Shown here one piece after another: positions 39,003-41,258 of a stretch of 41,258 nt of DNA; the stretch's first letter is position 1; each line of letters starts with the position of its first letter. The notes under the pieces were generated by a model. The model was not told the origin of the DNA and did not search any database. It saw nothing but the letters and a program-made list of their open reading frames with translations. The translations under genes and the position numbers were made by a program. The stretch comes from Sphingosinicella sp. (GTDB lineage Bacteria > Pseudomonadota > Alphaproteobacteria > Sphingomonadales > Sphingomonadaceae): positions 1 to 41,258 of the forward strand of contig JACDEE010000022.1 in the NCBI GenBank assembly GCA_013816585.1, given 5' to 3'.

Positions 39003-39189
39003 ATGTGCCTTTCGTCCGACCCGCAAACTCGCCTGTATGGTGCGCTAATTGTCCGCAGCTTTTACCGCAATCGGAGTTCGTTTCCGGATCGCGTCCTAAA
39101 ACCGGTTTTGGGATATTTTAAAGCTTTATTGGCTCTGAATCGGTTCCACTTCGTTGAACCGTAAAGACTCCCTGTTTTGGAGATATCGA

Positions 39190-39621
39190 GTGACGAAGAT
39201 CAAGATTCATCCAGCCGGTATCTCCGTCTTGGTAGCGGTGGTGATCGCCGGGGCGGCCCCTGCGGGAGCACAAAATTATCCTTATCCTCCACGGCAAGGC
39301 GGTGTCGCTGGCGAGATCCAGCGCGGGACGGCCACGGCGGCGGACGCGGTGAGCGCGGTCGCGCAGGCGCTGCGCGGAACGCGCGAAAGCCTTTCGGTCG
39401 GCGCGTGCCAGTACCGTGCCGCGCGATATGGCCAGGCGAGGGTGCTGGATGTTAGGCCCAAGGGACGGCGGGACCTGGTCGTACGCGGCGTGATCGAGCC
39501 GATGGGCAACCAGTCCGCCTGGGGATCGCGTTACGACAAGGCTTATCAGCGGCGGACCTTCACCTGCACCGTTCGGCAGAATGGCGACGTCAGGAAGTTC
39601 AAGACCAAACGCATCAAATAG
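39190..39621 (+). CDS. Small secreted protein, 143 aa
   Basis: GTG at 39190 has TGGAG nine bases upstream and opens a signal peptide (ISVLVAVVIAGAAPAGAQ); the frame is open to 39154 but that start lacks a ribosome site. The mature part starts NYPYPPRQGGVAGEIQRGTA, with SVGACQYRAARYGQARVLDV and RRTFTCTVRQNGDVRKFKTK, two Cys that probably pair. It looks like a sphingomonad periplasmic beta-rich protein of unknown function. This is the first gene after the phage-like island. Confidence 0.75.
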   Translation: MTKIKIHPAGISVLVAVVIAGAAPAGAQNYPYPPRQGGVAGEIQRGTATAADAVSAVAQALRGTRESLSVGACQYRAARYGQARVLDVRPKGRRDLVVRGVIEPMGNQSAWGSRYDKAYQRRTFTCTVRQNGDVRKFKTKRIK

Positions 39622-39703
39622 GTCGGGATCGGCCTGGCGCGGGGCTCAGCGATGGCCGGGCCGGCGATACCGGCCTATCCCGAGGCCAAATGAGGTCAGT
39701 TGT

Positions 39704-39844
39704 CTAACGCTGATCGGGCGCCCGCCGGCCAGTGGCTCGAGCCTTGGACGCTTTTTGTTTTCGCCGGATGCCATAGCCCAGGCCTGCGAGGGCGATGACC
39801 ATAAGCAAGATGAGGCTGTAGGCGATGATAAGTCTGATTTCCAT
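39704..39844 (-). CDS. Small single-pass membrane protein, 46 aa
   Basis: ATG at 39844 encodes MEIRLIIAYSLILLMVIALA, GLGYGIRRKQKASKARATGR and a short basic end. One N-terminal membrane helix is followed by a positive cytoplasmic tail, as in many short inner-membrane proteins. GAGCGG lies before the start. Neighbouring frames over the same bases do not look coding. The rest of 39845-40022 holds no evident gene. Confidence 0.6.
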   Translation of the reverse strand: MEIRLIIAYSLILLMVIALAGLGYGIRRKQKASKARATGRRAPDQR

Positions 39845-40022
39845 CGCCGCTCAACAGTTTGGAATCACTCCTGTTCCGCAACTAGATTCGATGAGGCCGA
39901 ATATTCGCAAAATACAGGAATGAACGGGTCAGGAGATGCGCCCGGGCGGTGCATTCCTGCCTAGCCCGGGGGCGGTCCTCGGTGACTTGCGCTTAGTCTT
40001 GTTTAGACAACGAATTCCTTTG

Positions 40023-40565
40023 TCAGCGCTCTTGTGCGGAGCTCCGCAGCAGGGCCGCGGACAAAAGCCACAATCCCATGAACGCCAGGCTCAACATTGC
40101 TCCGCGCGTGTCGGCGACAAATCCGAAAGCGCTGATAGCGCCTTGCGCGACCCCGGCGGCGAGCATCGCGGCCGCCATTCCGAAAGGGCGGAAGCGGGCG
40201 AGGGTCGCGCCGGTCAGGGCGATCAGCAACACACCGCCGAACAACAGATTATAGGGATTGTCTTCGGGCCCGATCATTCCGACGGCGGCGTTGACCCAGA
40301 TGGTGAGGAAGGCAGCGATGACCGCGATCGTCCCACCTAGCCGGTATGCGAGGCTTCCCGATTTGCGGAACACGAGCTCGATCGCGATCCCGACGCTTCC
40401 GAACAATAAGGCGGCGAACACGAAATCCGACGCGGTCCAGTTCACCTCGTTGGTGAAGCGCATTGCGACGAGGGGCAGCAACAAAAGCAGCAAGGGAATG
40501 CTCCAGAGCACCCATCGCCAGGGCAAATTCCTATGCCCGCCATCCATGTTCACATTCGCTGCCAT
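40023..40565 (-). CDS. Integral membrane protein, 180 aa
   Basis: ATG at 40565 with AAAGG upstream; the frame is open to 40685 but without support. About five or six helices: WVLWSIPLLLLLLPLVAMRF, SDFVFAALLFGSVGIAIELV, GGTIAVIAAFLTIWVNAAVG, LLFGGVLLIALTGATLA, MAAAMLAAGVAQGAISAFGF and MLSLAFMGLWLLSAALL. No transport motif is visible. Similar unannotated membrane proteins are common in sphingomonads. It is divergent from the next gene. Confidence 0.82.
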   Translation of the reverse strand: MAANVNMDGGHRNLPWRWVLWSIPLLLLLLPLVAMRFTNEVNWTASDFVFAALLFGSVGIAIELVFRKSGSLAYRLGGTIAVIAAFLTIWVNAAVGMIGPEDNPYNLLFGGVLLIALTGATLARFRPFGMAAAMLAAGVAQGAISAFGFVADTRGAMLSLAFMGLWLLSAALLRSSAQER

Positions 40566-40711
40566 CGGCTTACCTTTCGAACTGTTATCGAAAGCGATGA
40601 TTAGGCCGGGCGTCAGATGAGCGTCATGAGCAAATTGTGATGCTTTGGTGAGAAATAGGGGGGGCGTGACTTGGAGTGGCACCAATCATTTACAGCCGCT
40701 ATGGGGGTCGA

Positions 40712-41137
40712 ATGCTCTTCGCCAAGATCGATCGCTGGGTCGGGACAAACCTGTTCATTCCCCCGATAATAAAGCTCTGCCAACTCACCCGCCAAAGCCA
40801 GTTTGCCGTGTCCCGCACCTTCTGGTTCGTGGCGGCGCTGGACGGGTTTTATCGCGCTGAAACCTTGTTCTGGTCCATCGTGTGGGGCGCAATGAGCCTG
40901 TTCATGATGATCACCGCGACGCGGCGAGCGGACAGCCCGACGGGCAGCTTCATGTTTTTCCGAATGCTTGCCCTGGTTTTTCTCGCAATTGACCTCGCCA
41001 GGGGCGCCGCCACCGGCCAGTGGGCCGGCTCCGAATTTTGGCTATTCGTGCTTATCGCCGAATATGCGTCAACCATTCGCACCGTGCCGCCCAGGGAAAG
41101 CTCCAAGGCAGCGGCGACGGCGCGTACCACGAACTAG
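40712..41137 (+). CDS. Membrane protein ending exactly at the IS boundary, 141 aa
   Basis: ATG at 40712 follows GGGGG. Hydrophobic segments are at FAVSRTFWFVAALDGFYRAE, LFWSIVWGAMSLFMMITATR and MLALVFLAIDLARGA, with a last one at WLFVLIAEYASTI. No family is recognised. The stop TAG at 41135-41137 is the first trinucleotide of the IS-side repeat, so the original C-terminus may have been longer and been cut by the insertion. Confidence 0.7.
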   Translation: MLFAKIDRWVGTNLFIPPIIKLCQLTRQSQFAVSRTFWFVAALDGFYRAETLFWSIVWGAMSLFMMITATRRADSPTGSFMFFRMLALVFLAIDLARGAATGQWAGSEFWLFVLIAEYASTIRTVPPRESSKAAATARTTN

Positions 41138-41258
41138 GTCGTGAACCCATAAACAGGATTCCCTTGGCGCGGGTTTTCTGATTCAGGCTCGAGCATGAGC
41201 CGATATGATCTGACCGATTTCGAGTGGCGGGTGATCCAGCCGCTGTTGCCCAACAAAC
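41135..41258 (+). mobile_element. 5' end of the same IS5-family element, inverted relative to the left end
   Basis: Exact reverse complement of bases 1-124, preceded by CTAG target-like sequence. Both copies have their transposase start facing outwards from the window interior. Only the 5' leader and the first codons are visible. Confidence 0.85.
41195..41258 (+). CDS. IS5-family transposase, N-terminal fragment (runs off window)
   Basis: ATG at 41195 opens the same MSRYDLTDFEWRVIQPLLPN frame as the left end. The rest, with the catalytic residues, is outside the window. The identity over all visible bases of both ends indicates recent transposition of one element. Confidence 0.85.
   Translation, partial: MSRYDLTDFEWRVIQPLLPNK

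Overview
The window looks like part of an alphaproteobacterial genome of the order Sphingomonadales. This is an inference from high GC, two large TonB-dependent receptors, a UrcA-family protein, a DoxX protein, Gre-like and DksA-like small factors and many one-component regulators. No rRNA, intact tRNA, CRISPR array, integrase or intact transposase is present. The first and last 124 bases are inverted copies of the 5' end of one IS5-family element, with the transposase reading out of the window on both sides. The window is therefore either an assembly contig ending in a repeated IS or a segment flanked by two inverted IS copies.

Layout. (1) 1-8.2 kb is an accessory, more AT-rich stretch. It holds an IS end, a truncated second IS5-type element, an unknown secreted protein, a TonB receptor with an unusual downstream gene, an AraC pseudogene, a GST/HxlR divergent pair with two tandem operator-like palindromes, and the 5' half of a tRNA-Gly. 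(2) 8.3-14.3 kb carries a flavin monooxygenase divergent from a TetR regulator, with two palindromes between them. Next is a minus-strand run LysR, DUF1697, AraC, TPR/HExxH putative metallopeptidase. (3) 14.4-23.6 kb is chromosomal housekeeping and stress-type content: UrcA, a membrane protein, an M20 peptidase, GNAT, an orphan PAS histidine kinase, LysR divergent from a cyclase-family protein, DoxX, a fused second cyclase, a DksA-like zinc finger and a YdeI-family protein. (4) 23.7-33.8 kb holds a second TonB receptor with a strong terminator, a VOC protein, a tightly overlapped RNase H-like / Gre-like / 38-residue cluster, a lipoprotein/DUF1993 pair, a winged-helix regulator fused to about six membrane helices, a kinase pseudogene, LD-carboxypeptidase, two coupled micro-ORFs and a FAS1 lipoprotein. 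(5) 33.8-35.5 kb is a YafY-type regulator and a RidA protein, bracketed by two copies of a degenerate repeat. (6) 35.4-39.0 kb is a phage-like regulatory island. It has an XRE repressor, a replication-initiator-like gene, a phage-type 201-residue protein, and a second transcription unit of small unknown genes. Five matching palindromes (CGGAT-N2-TCCG type with small variation) lie in two clusters, two of them sitting inside promoter spacers. (7) 39-41.2 kb holds small secreted and membrane proteins up to the right IS end.

The most interesting system is the repressor/operator island at 35.4-38.6 kb, where one short XRE repressor appears to control two separate promoters with the same operator-in-spacer design. 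The RNase H-like / Gre-like / micro-ORF cluster and the membrane-embedded winged-helix regulator are the next best candidates.
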